This document shows, piece by piece, positions 17,449-27,322 of a stretch of DNA of 64,000 bases. Under the pieces are notes generated by a model, which ran no database searches, had not been told where the DNA came from, and saw only the letters and a list, made by a program, of their open reading frames with translations. Position 1 is the stretch's first letter. Each line of letters begins with the position of its first letter. A program made the translations under genes and the position numbers. Source of the DNA: Streptomyces sp. ATexAB-D23 (GTDB lineage Bacteria; Actinomycetota; Actinomycetes; Streptomycetales; Streptomycetaceae); assembly GCF_000373645.1 (NCBI RefSeq), contig NZ_KB892005.1, positions 62,774-126,773 of the forward strand, written 5' to 3'.

Positions 17449-19401
17449 TCAGTCCTCCGACGGGGCCGAGGGCAGCTGGGTCTGGATCAGGTCCATGACC
17501 GAGGCGTCGGTCAGGGTGGTGACGTCGCCGAGGGCGCGGTTCTCCGCAACGTCACGCAGGAGGCGCCGCATGATCTTGCCGGAACGGGTCTTGGGCAGCT
17601 CGGCGACCGGCATGATGCGCTTCGGCTTGGCGATCGGGCCGAGGGTGGTGCCGACGTGGTTGCGCAGCTGGGCCACCAGTTCGTCGGAGGCGGTGGCGGT
17701 GCCTCGCAGGATGACGAAGGCGACGATGGCCTGGCCGGTCGTCTCGTCGGCGGCACCGACCACGGCGGCCTCGGCGACCGACGGGTGCGAGACGAGCGCG
17801 GACTCGACCTCGGTGGTGGAGATGTTGTGTCCGGAGACCAGCATGACGTCGTCGACCCGGCCCAGCAGCCAGATGTCGCCGTCCTCGTCCTTCTTGGCCC
17901 CGTCGCCGGCGAAGTACTTGCCTTCGAAGCGCGACCAGTAGGTGTCGAGGAACCGCTGGTCGTCGCGCCAGATGGTGCGCAGCATGGAGGGCCACGGCTC
18001 GGTGAGCACGAGGTAGCCGCCTCCGCCGTTGGGCACCTCGCGGGCGTCGTCGTCGACGACGGTGGCCGAGATGCCCGGCAGGGCGCGCTGGGCGCTTCCC
18101 GGCTTGGTCTCCGTGACGCCGGGCAGCGGCGAGATCATCATCGTGCCGGTCTCGGTCTGCCACCAGGTGTCCACGATCGGGCACTTGTCGGCACCGATGT
18201 GCTTGCGGTACCAGATCCAGGCCTCGGGGTTGATCGGCTCGCCGACCGAACCCAGGACACGCAGGGAGGTCAGGTCGAACTTCGCGGGGATGTCGTCCCC
18301 CCACTTCATGAACGTACGGATCGCGGTCGGCGCGGTGTAGAGGATCGTGACCCCGTACTTCTGGACGATCTCCCAGAAACGCCCCTGGTGCGGGGTGTCG
18401 GGGGTGCCCTCGTACATCACCTGTGTGGCGCCGTTGGCCAGCGGCCCGTAGACGATGTACGAGTGTCCGGTGACCCAGCCGATGTCGGCGGTGCACCAGT
18501 AGACGTCCGTCTCCGGCTTGAGGTCGAAGACCGCGTGGTGGGTGTACGCCGCCTGGGTGAGGTAGCCACCGGAGGTGTGCAGGATGCCCTTGGGCTTCCC
18601 CGTCGTGCCCGACGTGTACAGGATGAACAGCGGCTGCTCCGCCTCGAATGCCTCCGGGGTGTGCTCGGCGGACTGGCGGCCGGTGATCTCGTGCCACCAG
18701 ACGTCGCGGCCCTCGGTCCAGGCGGTGTCCTGTCCGGTGCGGCGGACGACGAGGACGTGTTCCACGGTGTCGATGCGCGAGACGGCGTCGTCGACCGCGG
18801 GCTTGAGCGCGGAGGGCTTGCCGCGGCGATACCCGCCGTCGGCGGTGATGACAACCTTCGCGTCCGCGTCCTGGATGCGGGCGGCGATGGCGTCGGCGGA
18901 GAAGCCGCCGAAGACGACCGAGTGCGCTGCACCGATGCGGGCGCAGGCCAGCATCGCGACGGCGGCCTCGGGAATCATCGGGAGGTAGACGGCGACCCGG
19001 TCGCCCTTGCCGACACCGAGCTCGGTGAGGGCGTTGGCGGCGCGGGAGACCTCGTCCTTCAGCTCCGCGTAGGTGATGGCGCGGCTGTCGCCGGGCTCGC
19101 CCTCGAAGTGGATGGCGACCCGGTCACCGTTGCCCGCCTCGACGTGACGGTCCACGCAGTTGTACGCGACGTTGAGCTCGCCGTCCGCGAACCACTTCGC
19201 GAAGGGCGGGTTGCTCCAGTCGAGTGTCTCGGTCGGTTCGGTGGCCCAGGTCAGGCGGCGGGCCTGCTCGGCCCAGAAGCCCAGCCGGTCCGCTTTGGCC
19301 TGCTCGTACGCCTCTGCGGTGACGTTGGCGTTGGCGGCCAGCTCGGCAGGCGGTGCGAACTTCCGCTCTTCCCGAAGCAGGTTGGCCAGGCTCTCGTTGC
19401 T
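17449..19401 (-). CDS. acs: Acetyl-CoA synthetase
   Basis: 650 residues. The AMP-forming enzyme converts acetate, ATP and CoA to acetyl-CoA. Motifs in order are the P-loop [15 protein letters not shown] near residue 263, the adenylate motif WWQTETG near 410, and the C-terminal [11 protein letters not shown] near 605, whose Lys is the known acetylation site controlling activity. The length is normal. The GTG at 19401 is preceded by GGGAGA; an ATG at 19446 would add 15 non-homologous residues. A DasR-like dyad lies about 90 bp upstream. It is a monocistronic minus-strand gene. Confidence 0.96.
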   Translation of the reverse strand, partial: SNESLANLLREERKFAPPAELAANANVTAEAYEQAKADRLGFWAEQARRLTWATEPTETLDWSNPPFAKWFADGELNVAYNCVDRHVEAGNGDRVAIHFEGEPGDSRAITYAELKDEVSRAANALTELGVGKGDRVAVYLPMIPEAAVAMLACARIGAAHSVVFGGFSADAIAARIQDADAKVVITADGGYRRGKPSALKPAVDDAVSRIDTVEHVLVVRRTGQDTAWTEGRDVWWHEITGRQSAEHTPEAFEAEQPLFILYTSGTTGKPKGILHTSGGYLTQAAYTHHAVFDLKPETDVYWCTADIGWVTGHSYIVYGPLANGATQVMYEGTPDTPHQGRFWEIVQKYGVTILYTAPTAIRTFMKWGDDIPAKFDLTSLRVLGSVGEPINPEAWIWYRKHIGADKCPIVDTWWQTETGTMMISPLPGVTETKPGSAQRALPGISATVVDDDAREVPNGGGGYLVLTEPWPSMLRTIWRDDQRFLDTYWSRFEGKYFAGDGAKKDEDGDIWLLGRVDDVMLVSGHNISTTEVESALVSHPSVAEAAVVGAADETTGQAIVAFVILRGTATASDELVAQLRNHVGTTLGPIAKPKRIMPVAELPKTRSGKIMRRLLRDVAENRALGDVTTLTDASVMDLIQTQLPSAPSED

Positions 19402-19487
19402 CACGACTTCTCCCAGTCCCAGGGTGTCCGTTGTGTCCCGGGGCATAGCTCATCAGGCCCAAGGCCGGGTGACAAGTGTCTGCCAGG

Positions 19488-19505
19488 AATTGGTTTAGAC
19501 CTGTG
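19488..19505. promoter_or_regulatory. DasR (dre)-like palindrome upstream of acs
   Basis: AATTGGTTTAGACCTGTG resembles the GntR/HutC dre core TGGTCTAGACCA with two mismatches. It is in the 309-bp gap (19402-19710) between acs and the SulP fusion, which otherwise holds only the acs leader and no gene. Confidence 0.35.
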
Positions 19506-19710
19506 TCTCGTGTATAGAGGCATGATCCCGCTTCCGCGCCGGAGTGCCGCGGTGGAGCACGGCGTCGGTGTGGCGGTGTGCCGGATGGCGCCGTAGTCGG
19601 GTGGTGGTTCACCCGTGTGGAGGCGGTGCTGGTGGCGGGTTGGGGGACGTTGCGGCGCGGTGACGCGGAAGCGGGATCACAAGGTCTCACGGACCCGAAG
19701 CCTGTGCGGT

Positions 19711-22446
19711 TCAGGCGCCGGTACGTGCCAGCTCGGCCGGTTGGGCGGGCGCGACCGGGTCGAATACCTCATCCGGCCTGTTTCTGGTCCCCGCGCGTTC
19801 GGTCAGCAGATACGACTGTGCTTCGGCGACGTGGAAGTACATGCCGTGAAGCTGGAGAGTGCCGTCGGCGATGCGGCGCGCCACCGGTGGATGGGCCCGC
19901 AGGTGGTCGAGCTGCTGGACCACATTGGTCAGGCAGAGCTGCTCCGCCGCATCGGCGGACTGTCGGCCGGAGAGCCTTGCGGGGGCGTGGTTGCGCGAAG
20001 CCACCCGCTCCAGGCTGGGAAGTCCGTGCCGGAGCCAGCGCCACAGCGGCGTGTCCCGGGTGTCCGGCTCGGCGCCTAGGAGCGCGTTCATCGCACCGCA
20101 GCCGGAGTGCCCGCACACGGTGATGGAATCCACGCCGAGAGTGTCCACCGCGTACTCGATCGCGGCCCCCACCGAGTGGTCGCCGTCCTCGGCCTCCGGG
20201 GGTGGTACCAGATTGCCGATGTTGCGCACGGTGAACAGGTCGCCCGGTCCGCTGGCCGTGATCATGCTCGTCACCAGGCGTGAGTCAGCGCACGTGATGA
20301 AGAGCTGGGAGGGCCGCTGACCCTCCTCGGCGAGCCGTGCCAGCTCCCCACGGACCAGGGGTGCCGTATCGCGCTGGAACGAGCTGATACCTCTGACCAG
20401 CCGGTGAGCGCCGCTCGCGAGTGAGACCCGGGCGGTGGGTGCCGGCTGCGCGAGGGGTGGCGCGGACGCGAGGGATGTGGGCTGCGGGGGCGCGGGCGAC
20501 GTGGGCGTGAGCTGCGGGCCCGGCGGGGGTGACGTGGGGGAGGCGCTCGATTTGGTGCGGGGCTCCGCCGAGGGGGGCATCCGGCTGGGGGCGTGCCGGG
20601 TGGTTGCGGAGACTGCCTCCGTGGTGGGGGCTGGGCCGGTGGGGGTGGCGGTGCGCGTGGCCTCGGGGGCGGGGTCGGGGGCTGGGGCCGGTACCGGGGC
20701 GGCAGCGGGGTGGCCGGCGGGCGTACTTGTGGGAGGCGCGTGTTCGGGCTGGTCGTGGCAGTGGTGGTTGCGCCACGGGGTCCATGGACGACAGTCGGAG
20801 TCAGCCGATGAGGTGGGCTCGGCGATCCTGCCGCCCGATCTGCCGGCGAAAGCCACTCGGCCGCCATGTGCGCTATGGGCGTTGCTCCAGTCCTGGATCG
20901 TCTCGTACGCCGCGTGATCCATGAAGAAGCCGTCCAGTTCGACAACAACGTCGGCGTCCTGGGGCAGCCGTCCCAGCGTCCGGCTGAGCCGCGGCACGGC
21001 CAGGAAGGTCAACTGGCCGCGTACAACGACGAGATACCGGCCGTCTCGTTCGGTGACCGCGATGCGGGTGCGGGCCAGCCGATGCAAGGCGACCACCACC
21101 GCCGCAGCGATTCCGATCGCCACGCCTTTGAGGACGCCGACGAGCAGCACTCCGGCGATCGTCGCGCCGTACACGAGGAACTCCCGGTGCCGGTGGACGT
21201 TACGGATGTGCGCGAAGCTCACCATCTTGAGACCGACCATCATCACCAGCGCACCGAGGGCGGCCAGCGGGATGCACTCCAGGGCGGTGACGAGCAGGAC
21301 GGAGGCGAGCAGAATCCACACGCCGTGCAGCACGGTGGAGGCGCGGCCGGTCGCCCCGGCCCTCACATTCGCCGAACTCCGCACCGCCCCGCCGGAGACC
21401 GCGAGCCCGCCCAGCAGGCCCGATACCGCGTTGGCGACGCCCTGCGCGCGGAGCTCCCGGTCGAGGTCGGAGCGCTTGAGCGGAAGGCTGAGGCGGGCGG
21501 CGCCGATTGCTCCCTGTCCTTCTCCTGCCGAGGCGGCACCGGCGGCCCGCTCGCGGCTTCGGTCGGCGGCCAGCTTGTCGACGGCGACGGCGGCGAGCAG
21601 CGATTCGAGGCTGGCCACGAGCATCATCGTGAAGACGGCTGTAGCCAGTCCGAGCAAGGGGCCCTGTGGCATTTCGGGGAAGACGTGTGAGCGCCAGGAC
21701 GGCAGATCGACTCGGGCGATCGATGGCGCCGCCCACGCTGCTGCGGCGGTGGCCAAGCCCACGGAGGCCAGGGCTGCGGGAACGCGACGCAGGAGCCGGC
21801 CGGCCCGTCCGGGCAGCCGCGGCCACAGCACCAGGATTGCGATCGTGAGTGCGCCGATCAGCGGAGCGGCCGGACTGACACGTGCCAATTGCTCCGGGAG
21901 ATGGAGCGCGTTGGAGATGGCCGAGCTCTGTGGTGAACCGCCCAGCACGATGTGCAGTTGAGCGAGCGCGATGGCGACGCCGATGCCGGCGAGGGTGCCG
22001 TGCACGATGGCGGGGCTGACGGCGAGCGCGCTGCGGGCTGCGCGCAGTGAGCCCAGCATGAGCTGGAGCAGTCCCGCTCCGATGGTGATGGCGCAGGTGG
22101 TGCGCCAGCCGTAGATCTGGATCACCTCGGCTGTCACCACGGTCAGTCCGGCGGACGGGCCGGAGACCTGGAGGGGGGTCCCGCCGAGCAGTCCGGCGAC
22201 GATGCCACCGACCGCGGCGGAGATGAGGCCCGCTTCCAGAGGGGCGCCCATGGCGACGGCCAGGCCCAGCGACATGGGGATGGCGAGCAGGAAGACGGTG
22301 ATGGATGCGGACACATCGGCGCCCGCGATACGGAATCGGCCGCCGCGCTGTGGCGGCGGGCTGTGTGGTCGCTTGACTCCCGAGGACCGGGAAGGACGCG
22401 AACTGCGGGACGAGCGGTCGTGACGAGTGGGTACGCAGGCAGACAT
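19711..22446 (-). CDS. SulP transporter fused to beta-carbonic anhydrase
   Basis: 911 residues. Residues about 38-455 form a SulP anion-transporter core with many helices (AGADVSASITVFLLAIPMSL, GPSAGLTVV). A STAS-like segment follows (about 460-540, RYLVVVRGQLTFLAVPRL). About 140 residues of Pro/Ala/Thr linker come next. The last 220 residues are a beta-carbonic anhydrase with the zinc ligands in TCADSR and CGHSGCGA. The logical role is bicarbonate transport coupled to CO2/HCO3- interconversion at the membrane. SulP-carbonic anhydrase fusions are known in bacteria, so this is a recognised architecture, but few have been tested. It is divergent from the deacetylase-like lipoprotein. Confidence 0.93.
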   Translation of the reverse strand: MSACVPTRHDRSSRSSRPSRSSGVKRPHSPPPQRGGRFRIAGADVSASITVFLLAIPMSLGLAVAMGAPLEAGLISAAVGGIVAGLLGGTPLQVSGPSAGLTVVTAEVIQIYGWRTTCAITIGAGLLQLMLGSLRAARSALAVSPAIVHGTLAGIGVAIALAQLHIVLGGSPQSSAISNALHLPEQLARVSPAAPLIGALTIAILVLWPRLPGRAGRLLRRVPAALASVGLATAAAAWAAPSIARVDLPSWRSHVFPEMPQGPLLGLATAVFTMMLVASLESLLAAVAVDKLAADRSRERAAGAASAGEGQGAIGAARLSLPLKRSDLDRELRAQGVANAVSGLLGGLAVSGGAVRSSANVRAGATGRASTVLHGVWILLASVLLVTALECIPLAALGALVMMVGLKMVSFAHIRNVHRHREFLVYGATIAGVLLVGVLKGVAIGIAAAVVVALHRLARTRIAVTERDGRYLVVVRGQLTFLAVPRLSRTLGRLPQDADVVVELDGFFMDHAAYETIQDWSNAHSAHGGRVAFAGRSGGRIAEPTSSADSDCRPWTPWRNHHCHDQPEHAPPTSTPAGHPAAAPVPAPAPDPAPEATRTATPTGPAPTTEAVSATTRHAPSRMPPSAEPRTKSSASPTSPPPGPQLTPTSPAPPQPTSLASAPPLAQPAPTARVSLASGAHRLVRGISSFQRDTAPLVRGELARLAEEGQRPSQLFITCADSRLVTSMITASGPGDLFTVRNIGNLVPPPEAEDGDHSVGAAIEYAVDTLGVDSITVCGHSGCGAMNALLGAEPDTRDTPLWRWLRHGLPSLERVASRNHAPARLSGRQSADAAEQLCLTNVVQQLDHLRAHPPVARRIADGTLQLHGMYFHVAEAQSYLLTERAGTRNRPDEVFDPVAPAQPAELARTGA

Positions 22447-22531
22447 GTTTCCCGTCTCCTCCTGAAGGGCGCGGTCGCGGAATGCGGTGACGCGGGCCGT
22501 GAAATACGGCGTGCAGCGGCGGGATATCTCA

Positions 22532-22561
22532 ACTCTCGGTAAATAGACCGTAATGGAGAGT
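22532..22561. promoter_or_regulatory. Imperfect nested dyad in divergent promoter region
   Basis: ACTCTC (22532-22537) and GAGAGT (22556-22561) flank an inner CGGT-AAATAG-ACCG dyad in a relatively AT-rich stretch. This is the 284-bp gap between the SulP fusion and the lipoprotein, so it may be an operator for either. No regulator is assigned. Confidence 0.35.
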
Positions 22562-22730
22562 AAAGAAGCGTGTCCAGGGTTGGCGGCAAATGGGCCAGCC
22601 GACCACCCATTCCGGTGAATAGGCAGTTTTTCATTCGGCCTGTCGCGCCGATCTCTGAGCAGTGCGTGCGACCTTGGCCGCGCCGTGTCGGCACTCGGCG
22701 CAAGCTACCTGCGAGAAAGAGGGTGGGCGG

Positions 22731-24044
22731 ATGATGGCCGCCACGAAAAGGATCACCTTGGGCTTCATGGCTGTTGCGCTGCTCGCGGGGGCGGCCGGAT
22801 GTTCGGGATCGGGCTCCGAGTCGCAGGCCTCGGGTCTCGGAGCTGTGAACGGGGCTGCCGGGGAGAAGAAGAAGGCTGCGGAAGCGGCACCCAAGAGCGT
22901 GTTCCGGGCCATCGGTGACGGATCCACCGCGTTCACGGGCGCCCAGCCCAAGCAGCCGGCGGTACAACGCTTGGCGGCCGGCAAGAAGCCGCCTCAGTTC
23001 GTGGTGTTCTCATGGGACGGGGCAGGTGAGGACAGCCAGAAGCTCTTCTCGCACTTCCGTGAGGTCGGCAAGAAGTACCACGCCAACATGACGTACTTCC
23101 TCAGCGGCGTCTATCTGCTTCCCGAGGCCAAACGGGCACAGTACGACCCGCCCAAGCACAACGCAGGAAGCTCGGACATCGGCTTCAACGACACCAAGGG
23201 CATCCGGAACACCCTCACCGAGCTGCGTGGCGCCTGGCAGGACGGAAACGAGATCGGCACCCACTTCAACGGCCACTTCTGCGGCGCTGACGGCGGCGTG
23301 GGCACCTGGTCCGTCGATGAGTGGAAGAGCGAGATCAGCCAGGCCAAGTCGTTCGTGAAGAGCTGGAAGACGAACGATCCGGGCCTGAAGAGCGAGAAGC
23401 CGCTGCCCTTCGACTACGACAAGGAACTCGTCGGCGGACGCACTCCCTGTCTGGAGGGCCAGAAGAACATGGTGGCGGCGGCCCGCTCCATGGGATTCCG
23501 CTACGACTCCAGCGGCGTCAACAATCAGGTCTGGCCGAAGAAGAAGGACGGGATCTGGGATCTCTCCATGCAGCTCGTCCCGGTACCCGGACGGGAATTC
23601 GAGACGTTGTCGATGGACTACAACTTTATGTTCAACCAGTCCGGTACGACGCAGGGAGACCCGGACCAGCACGAGTACTGGGGCAACCAGATGCGTGACG
23701 GTCTTCTCCAGGCCTTCGACCGCGCGTATGACGGCAACCGCGCGCCGCTGATCATCGGCAACCACTTCGAGTCCTGGAACGGTGGCACGTACATGCGCGC
23801 CATCGAGGAGACGATCGCAACGGTCTGCACCAAGAAGGACGTGCGCTGCGTCTCGTTCAGGCAGTTGGCTGACTGGCTCGACGCACAGGACCCGGCGACG
23901 CTCTCGAAGCTCGAAACGCTGAAGGTCGGCCAGGCTCCGAAGGCCGGGTGGCCCGCGTTCCTCGAAGGCGGTACAGGATCCGGCCGCGACCAGGCGGCTT
24001 CGAAGGCGCCTGCGGCGGCCGCGGGGAACCCCGCCGGCCGTTGA
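22731..24044 (+). CDS. Secreted polysaccharide deacetylase-like lipoprotein
   Basis: 437 residues. A lipoprotein signal peptide ends in LLAGAAGC. The mature protein has a NodB-like pattern: FSWDGAGED near 104 (in place of TFDDG), the metal-binding HFNGHF near 185 (H-x3-H) and GGRTPCLE near 245. A C-terminal IIGNHFESWNGG follows. A low-complexity Ala tail ends the protein. The likely role is deacetylation of a cell-wall or extracellular polysaccharide, but the degenerate first motif leaves activity uncertain. The ATG at 22731 follows GAAAGAGGG by 8 nt. A hairpin terminator follows. Confidence 0.82.
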   Translation: MMAATKRITLGFMAVALLAGAAGCSGSGSESQASGLGAVNGAAGEKKKAAEAAPKSVFRAIGDGSTAFTGAQPKQPAVQRLAAGKKPPQFVVFSWDGAGEDSQKLFSHFREVGKKYHANMTYFLSGVYLLPEAKRAQYDPPKHNAGSSDIGFNDTKGIRNTLTELRGAWQDGNEIGTHFNGHFCGADGGVGTWSVDEWKSEISQAKSFVKSWKTNDPGLKSEKPLPFDYDKELVGGRTPCLEGQKNMVAAARSMGFRYDSSGVNNQVWPKKKDGIWDLSMQLVPVPGREFETLSMDYNFMFNQSGTTQGDPDQHEYWGNQMRDGLLQAFDRAYDGNRAPLIIGNHFESWNGGTYMRAIEETIATVCTKKDVRCVSFRQLADWLDAQDPATLSKLETLKVGQAPKAGWPAFLEGGTGSGRDQAASKAPAAAAGNPAGR

Positions 24045-24062
24045 GGGCTCGCCTTCCCGTTG

Positions 24063-24091
24063 GGCGCCGGGCAAGCGACATGCCCGGCGCC
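24063..24091. terminator. Bidirectional 11-bp hairpin
   Basis: GGCGCCGGGCA (24063-24073) pairs with 24081-24091 across a 7-nt loop, between the convergent lipoprotein and CooC-like genes. Confidence 0.8.
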
Positions 24092-24164
24092 GTCCGGTGC
24101 ATCGGGGCGGATGGCCCGGCGCCGTCACGGCCGGCCCCGGCCCGGAGGGCCCCTGACTGCCGGC

Positions 24165-25160
24165 TCAGGCAGGCTGGGTGGCTTCGGTCCGAATGAAGCG
24201 CTCGTCGAGCACGAAAGCCGGGTCGACCTGGGCGGCCAGATCGGCACCGGTCTTCTCGTTGCCCCAACTTTCCGCGTTCCGCAGGTGGAAGTGGACCATC
24301 TGCCGTGTGTACCGGCCCCAGTCCCGCCGCTCGTACGAGTCTTCCGCGGCGTTCTGCAGCGCCTGCAGGGCCATCCTGTTGTCCGCCTCCAGCAGCTCGA
24401 AGCGAGCGGGACGGCCCTTCTCCATGGCACGCACCCAGTCGGAGTGGCCGACGGTGACCAAGAGGTCCTCGCCCACCTCGTCGCGCAGGAACTCCAGGTC
24501 GTCCTCGCCCTGCACCTTGTTGCCGACGACCTTCAGGTCGACGCCGAAGTCCCGCGCGTACTCCTTGTACTGGCGATAGACGGAGACGCCCTTGCGGGTC
24601 GGCTCAGCGATGAGGAAGGTCATGTCGAAGCGGGTGAACATCCCCGAGGCGAACGAATCCGAACCGGCGGTCATGTCGACCACCACGTACTCATCGGGGC
24701 CGTCCACGAGGTGGTTGAGGCACAGCTCGACCGCGCCCACCTTGGAGTGGTAGCAGGCCACGCCGAGATCCGACTCGGTGAACGGTCCCGTCGCCATCAA
24801 TCGGATGTCTCCGTCGTCGAGCCGCACCGTACGGGCGCAGGCGTCGAAGATCGGATTGTCTTCGCGCACACGGAGCAGGCGTGAGCCCTCGCCCGGCGGG
24901 GTCGTCTTGATCATCGTCTCTGCCGAGGCGATGCGCGGGTTGCTGCCGCGCAGATACTCCTTGATCAGAGGCAGCTGCGCTCCCATGGCGGGCAGCGCTG
25001 CGGATTCCTCCTCGTCGAGGCCGAGCGCGGCTCCGAGGTGCTGATTGATGTCGGCGTCCACCGCGACGACGTGGGCTTCATTGGCGGCGAGGTGGCGGAT
25101 GAAGAGCGAGGACAGCGTCGTCTTGCCGCTGCCGCCCTTCCCTACGAAAGCGATCTTCAT
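24165..25160 (-). CDS. CooC/MinD-like P-loop ATPase
   Basis: 331 residues starting MKIAFVGKGGSGKTT, a deviant Walker A at the extreme N-terminus. VVAVDADINQHLG is the switch, and YVVVDMTAGSDSFASG the Walker B region. These features fit the CooC/ParA group of SIMIBI ATPases. CooC proteins mature metal enzymes; no carbon monoxide dehydrogenase is nearby, so the client is unknown. The ATG at 25160 has AGG 6-8 nt upstream, and a GTG two codons earlier is possible. It is divergent (102 bp) from the Fic-like gene, a conserved arrangement that hints at a shared role. Confidence 0.87.
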   Translation of the reverse strand: MKIAFVGKGGSGKTTLSSLFIRHLAANEAHVVAVDADINQHLGAALGLDEEESAALPAMGAQLPLIKEYLRGSNPRIASAETMIKTTPPGEGSRLLRVREDNPIFDACARTVRLDDGDIRLMATGPFTESDLGVACYHSKVGAVELCLNHLVDGPDEYVVVDMTAGSDSFASGMFTRFDMTFLIAEPTRKGVSVYRQYKEYARDFGVDLKVVGNKVQGEDDLEFLRDEVGEDLLVTVGHSDWVRAMEKGRPARFELLEADNRMALQALQNAAEDSYERRDWGRYTRQMVHFHLRNAESWGNEKTGADLAAQVDPAFVLDERFIRTEATQPA

Positions 25161-25262
25161 GTTCACCTAGGGTAGTCGATCGATTGCTTGGAGTTGTCCC
25201 ATTTCGTGAAGAAGGCCACTCCCGGCCAGTGGTTGCACTTGAGGCGCGTAGCCTCGCTACTT

Positions 25263-26087
25263 ATGAGTACGACTTCCTCGGACCCGCTTGTCGCTCTGGG
25301 TGCTCTGCCGGGTGTGACCGACGCGGTGGACTCGGTGCGCAAGGCCGTCGATCGCGTCTACGGTCACCGTGTGATGCGGCGCCGCAGCAACGAGGTCACC
25401 GCGGAGGCCGCGCTGCGAGGGGCCCGCGGATCGGCCGCGCTGTCCGGCGCGGACTGGAATCTCGAAGAGATGCGCCGACGCTCGGACTTCAGTGGCGACG
25501 ACGAGGCTCGTGTGATCGGAGCTGCCCTTCGCCTGACGGCGGAAGCGGGGCAGCTTCTGTCCATCTGGCGCCAGTCTCCGCTGCGAGTCCTCGCCCGGCT
25601 CCACCTGGTAGCGGCGGGCAGTGCCGCAGCCGAGGACGCGGTGGGCCGGCCCCGACTCGCGGGCGAGTCGGTGGATGAGCCGCTGATCGAAGCGTCGTTG
25701 CCGGACGCGGACGAGGTCGCGGGTCGGTTGGACGGGCTGAGCAGCCTCATCCTTTCGGGGAGCGAGGCGCCCGCCCTGGTGATGGCTGCCGTTGTCCACG
25801 GTGAGCTGCTGGCCCTGCGTCCCTTCGGCTCGTACAACGGTCTGGTGGCGCGGACAGCGGAGCGCATCGTGCTGATCGGGAGCGGGCTCGACCCCAAGTC
25901 GATCTGCCCGGCCGAAGTCGGACATGCCGAGCAGGGGAGGGCTGCCTATGCGGCGGCCTTCGACGGCTACCTGTCGGGAACGCCTGCGGGTATGGCGGCC
26001 TGGATCAGGCATTGCGGCCGCTCGGCAGAGCTGGGCGCAAGGGAATCGACAGCGGTGTGCGAGGCCCTTCAGCGCGGAGCCGCGTAA
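25263..26087 (+). CDS. Degenerate Fic-like protein
   Basis: 274 residues. The central segment ALRPFGSYNGLVARTAERI lines up with the Fic core HPFxDGNGRxxR, but the catalytic His is Arg and several Gly/Asn/Arg positions differ. An upstream SAALSGADWNLEEMR resembles the inhibitory-helix region of Fic proteins (S/TxxxE). AMPylation in the normal way is therefore unlikely. Homologues in actinobacteria are often labelled oxidoreductase without evidence. The start is the ATG at 25263. Neighbours are the divergent CooC-like ATPase and the convergent HAD phosphatase, the same group that accompanies the Tad operon in mycobacteria. Confidence 0.78.
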   Translation: MSTTSSDPLVALGALPGVTDAVDSVRKAVDRVYGHRVMRRRSNEVTAEAALRGARGSAALSGADWNLEEMRRRSDFSGDDEARVIGAALRLTAEAGQLLSIWRQSPLRVLARLHLVAAGSAAAEDAVGRPRLAGESVDEPLIEASLPDADEVAGRLDGLSSLILSGSEAPALVMAAVVHGELLALRPFGSYNGLVARTAERIVLIGSGLDPKSICPAEVGHAEQGRAAYAAAFDGYLSGTPAGMAAWIRHCGRSAELGARESTAVCEALQRGAA

Positions 26088-26482
26088 CTCGCTGCACGCA
26101 GGGTCGTGTGGGGATGAATCCCGGGGCGTTGCGCGGCCGGTGGAACCCATTGCGGCGGCACCGGTCTCGGTACCGCCGCCGGCACATCCGCCCAGTTACC
26201 AAGCGTCCTCGAAATATGCCCATCAGGCCGGGTTCTTTGCCCGTTCCTGGTGCGGCTGGCCCGTAATCGACGGGTCGACGTCGCGTGGGTGCTGGACTTC
26301 GTGCGCGGTCCGTGGGGCCTTTACTGCGTCATCAGGTCATCCTCTCGGATGTCCTTGGTCTCGCGGGCCGTTGAGTCCTTTGTACTCCAGGGGTCCGGTG
26401 AGTGGTAGCCCTGGCCGCATTTCTTTACTTTTAGGTTCAATTACGGACTAGTTGGTCTCATGGTCCTGGCACGCGGATCGCG
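26088..26482. other. Convergent gap without gene
   Basis: 395 bp between convergent genes. It contains an AT-rich patch at about 26418-26460, unusual for this genome, but no strong hairpin and no credible reading frame. Confidence 0.5.
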
Positions 26483-27322
26483 CTACGTGGAGGCCGGCGC
26501 CGAGCGCCGACGGGCCGCGTACCAGACGATCCCTGCGGTGAGGGCGGCTGCGCTCACCGCAGCCGCGGCCATGAGCGCGGGACGCGGTGGCAGTGAGAAG
26601 GACGGCACTCGTTGCTTGAGCCGGACGGGCCGGTCGAAGACGAGAATCGGCCACTCCCGGAGGGTTGCCTCCCGGCGCAGCGCACGGTCCGGATTGACCG
26701 CGTGCGGATGGCCGACGGATTCCAGCATCGGTACATCGGTCGCGGAGTCGCTGTACGCGTAGCAGCGGGCCAGGTCGTAGCCCTCGGACACGGCGAGCGC
26801 CTTGATGGCTTCGGCCTTCGTGGGGCCGTAGGCGTAGTACTCCACCTCGCCGGTGAAGCAGCCGTCGTCGCCGACGACCATGCGGGTGGCGACGACGCGG
26901 TCGGCGCCGAGCAACTCGCCGATCGGTTCGACCACCTCGGCGCCCGATGTCGAGACGATCACCACATCGCGACCTGCGGTGTGATGTTCCTCGATGAGTG
27001 TCGCCGCCTCGTCGTAGATGATCGGGTCGATCAAGTCGTGCAGGGTCTCGGCCACGAGTTCCTTGACCTGCTGCACGTTCCAGCCCTTGCAGAGCGCCGA
27101 GAGGTATTCGCGCATCCGCTCCATCTGGTCGTGATCCGCACCCCCGGCGAGGAACACGAACTGTACGTACGCGGTGCGCAGCACAGCGCGGCGGTTGATC
27201 AGCCCGCCATGGTAGAAGGACTTGCTGAAGGTCAGTGTCGAAGACTTCGCAATGACCGTCTTGTCCAGGTCGAAGAAGGCGGCTGTGCGCGGCAAGAAGC
27301 GGTTTTCCACAAGGCAGAGCAT
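26483..27322 (-). CDS. HAD-IB family phosphatase with C-terminal membrane helix
   Basis: 279 residues. HAD motif I is FFDLDKTVIAKSS near residue 17, motif II VIVSTSG near 120, the motif III Lys lies near GPTKAEA, and motif IV is YSDSATDVPML near 187. These place it in the SerB-like IB group. The last about 30 residues form one membrane helix (ALMAAAAVSAAALTAGIVW) followed by an Arg cluster, so the enzyme is probably anchored facing the cytoplasm. Homologues are described as morphological-differentiation associated in Streptomyces (recalled). It is divergent from the Tad operon, as Rv3661 is from Rv3660c. Confidence 0.9.
   Translation of the reverse strand: MLCLVENRFLPRTAAFFDLDKTVIAKSSTLTFSKSFYHGGLINRRAVLRTAYVQFVFLAGGADHDQMERMREYLSALCKGWNVQQVKELVAETLHDLIDPIIYDEAATLIEEHHTAGRDVVIVSTSGAEVVEPIGELLGADRVVATRMVVGDDGCFTGEVEYYAYGPTKAEAIKALAVSEGYDLARCYAYSDSATDVPMLESVGHPHAVNPDRALRREATLREWPILVFDRPVRLKQRVPSFSLPPRPALMAAAAVSAAALTAGIVWYAARRRSAPAST

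Noticed and set aside
17350..19596. 748-codon plus-strand frame
   Set aside because: Antisense to acs, whose motifs are complete.
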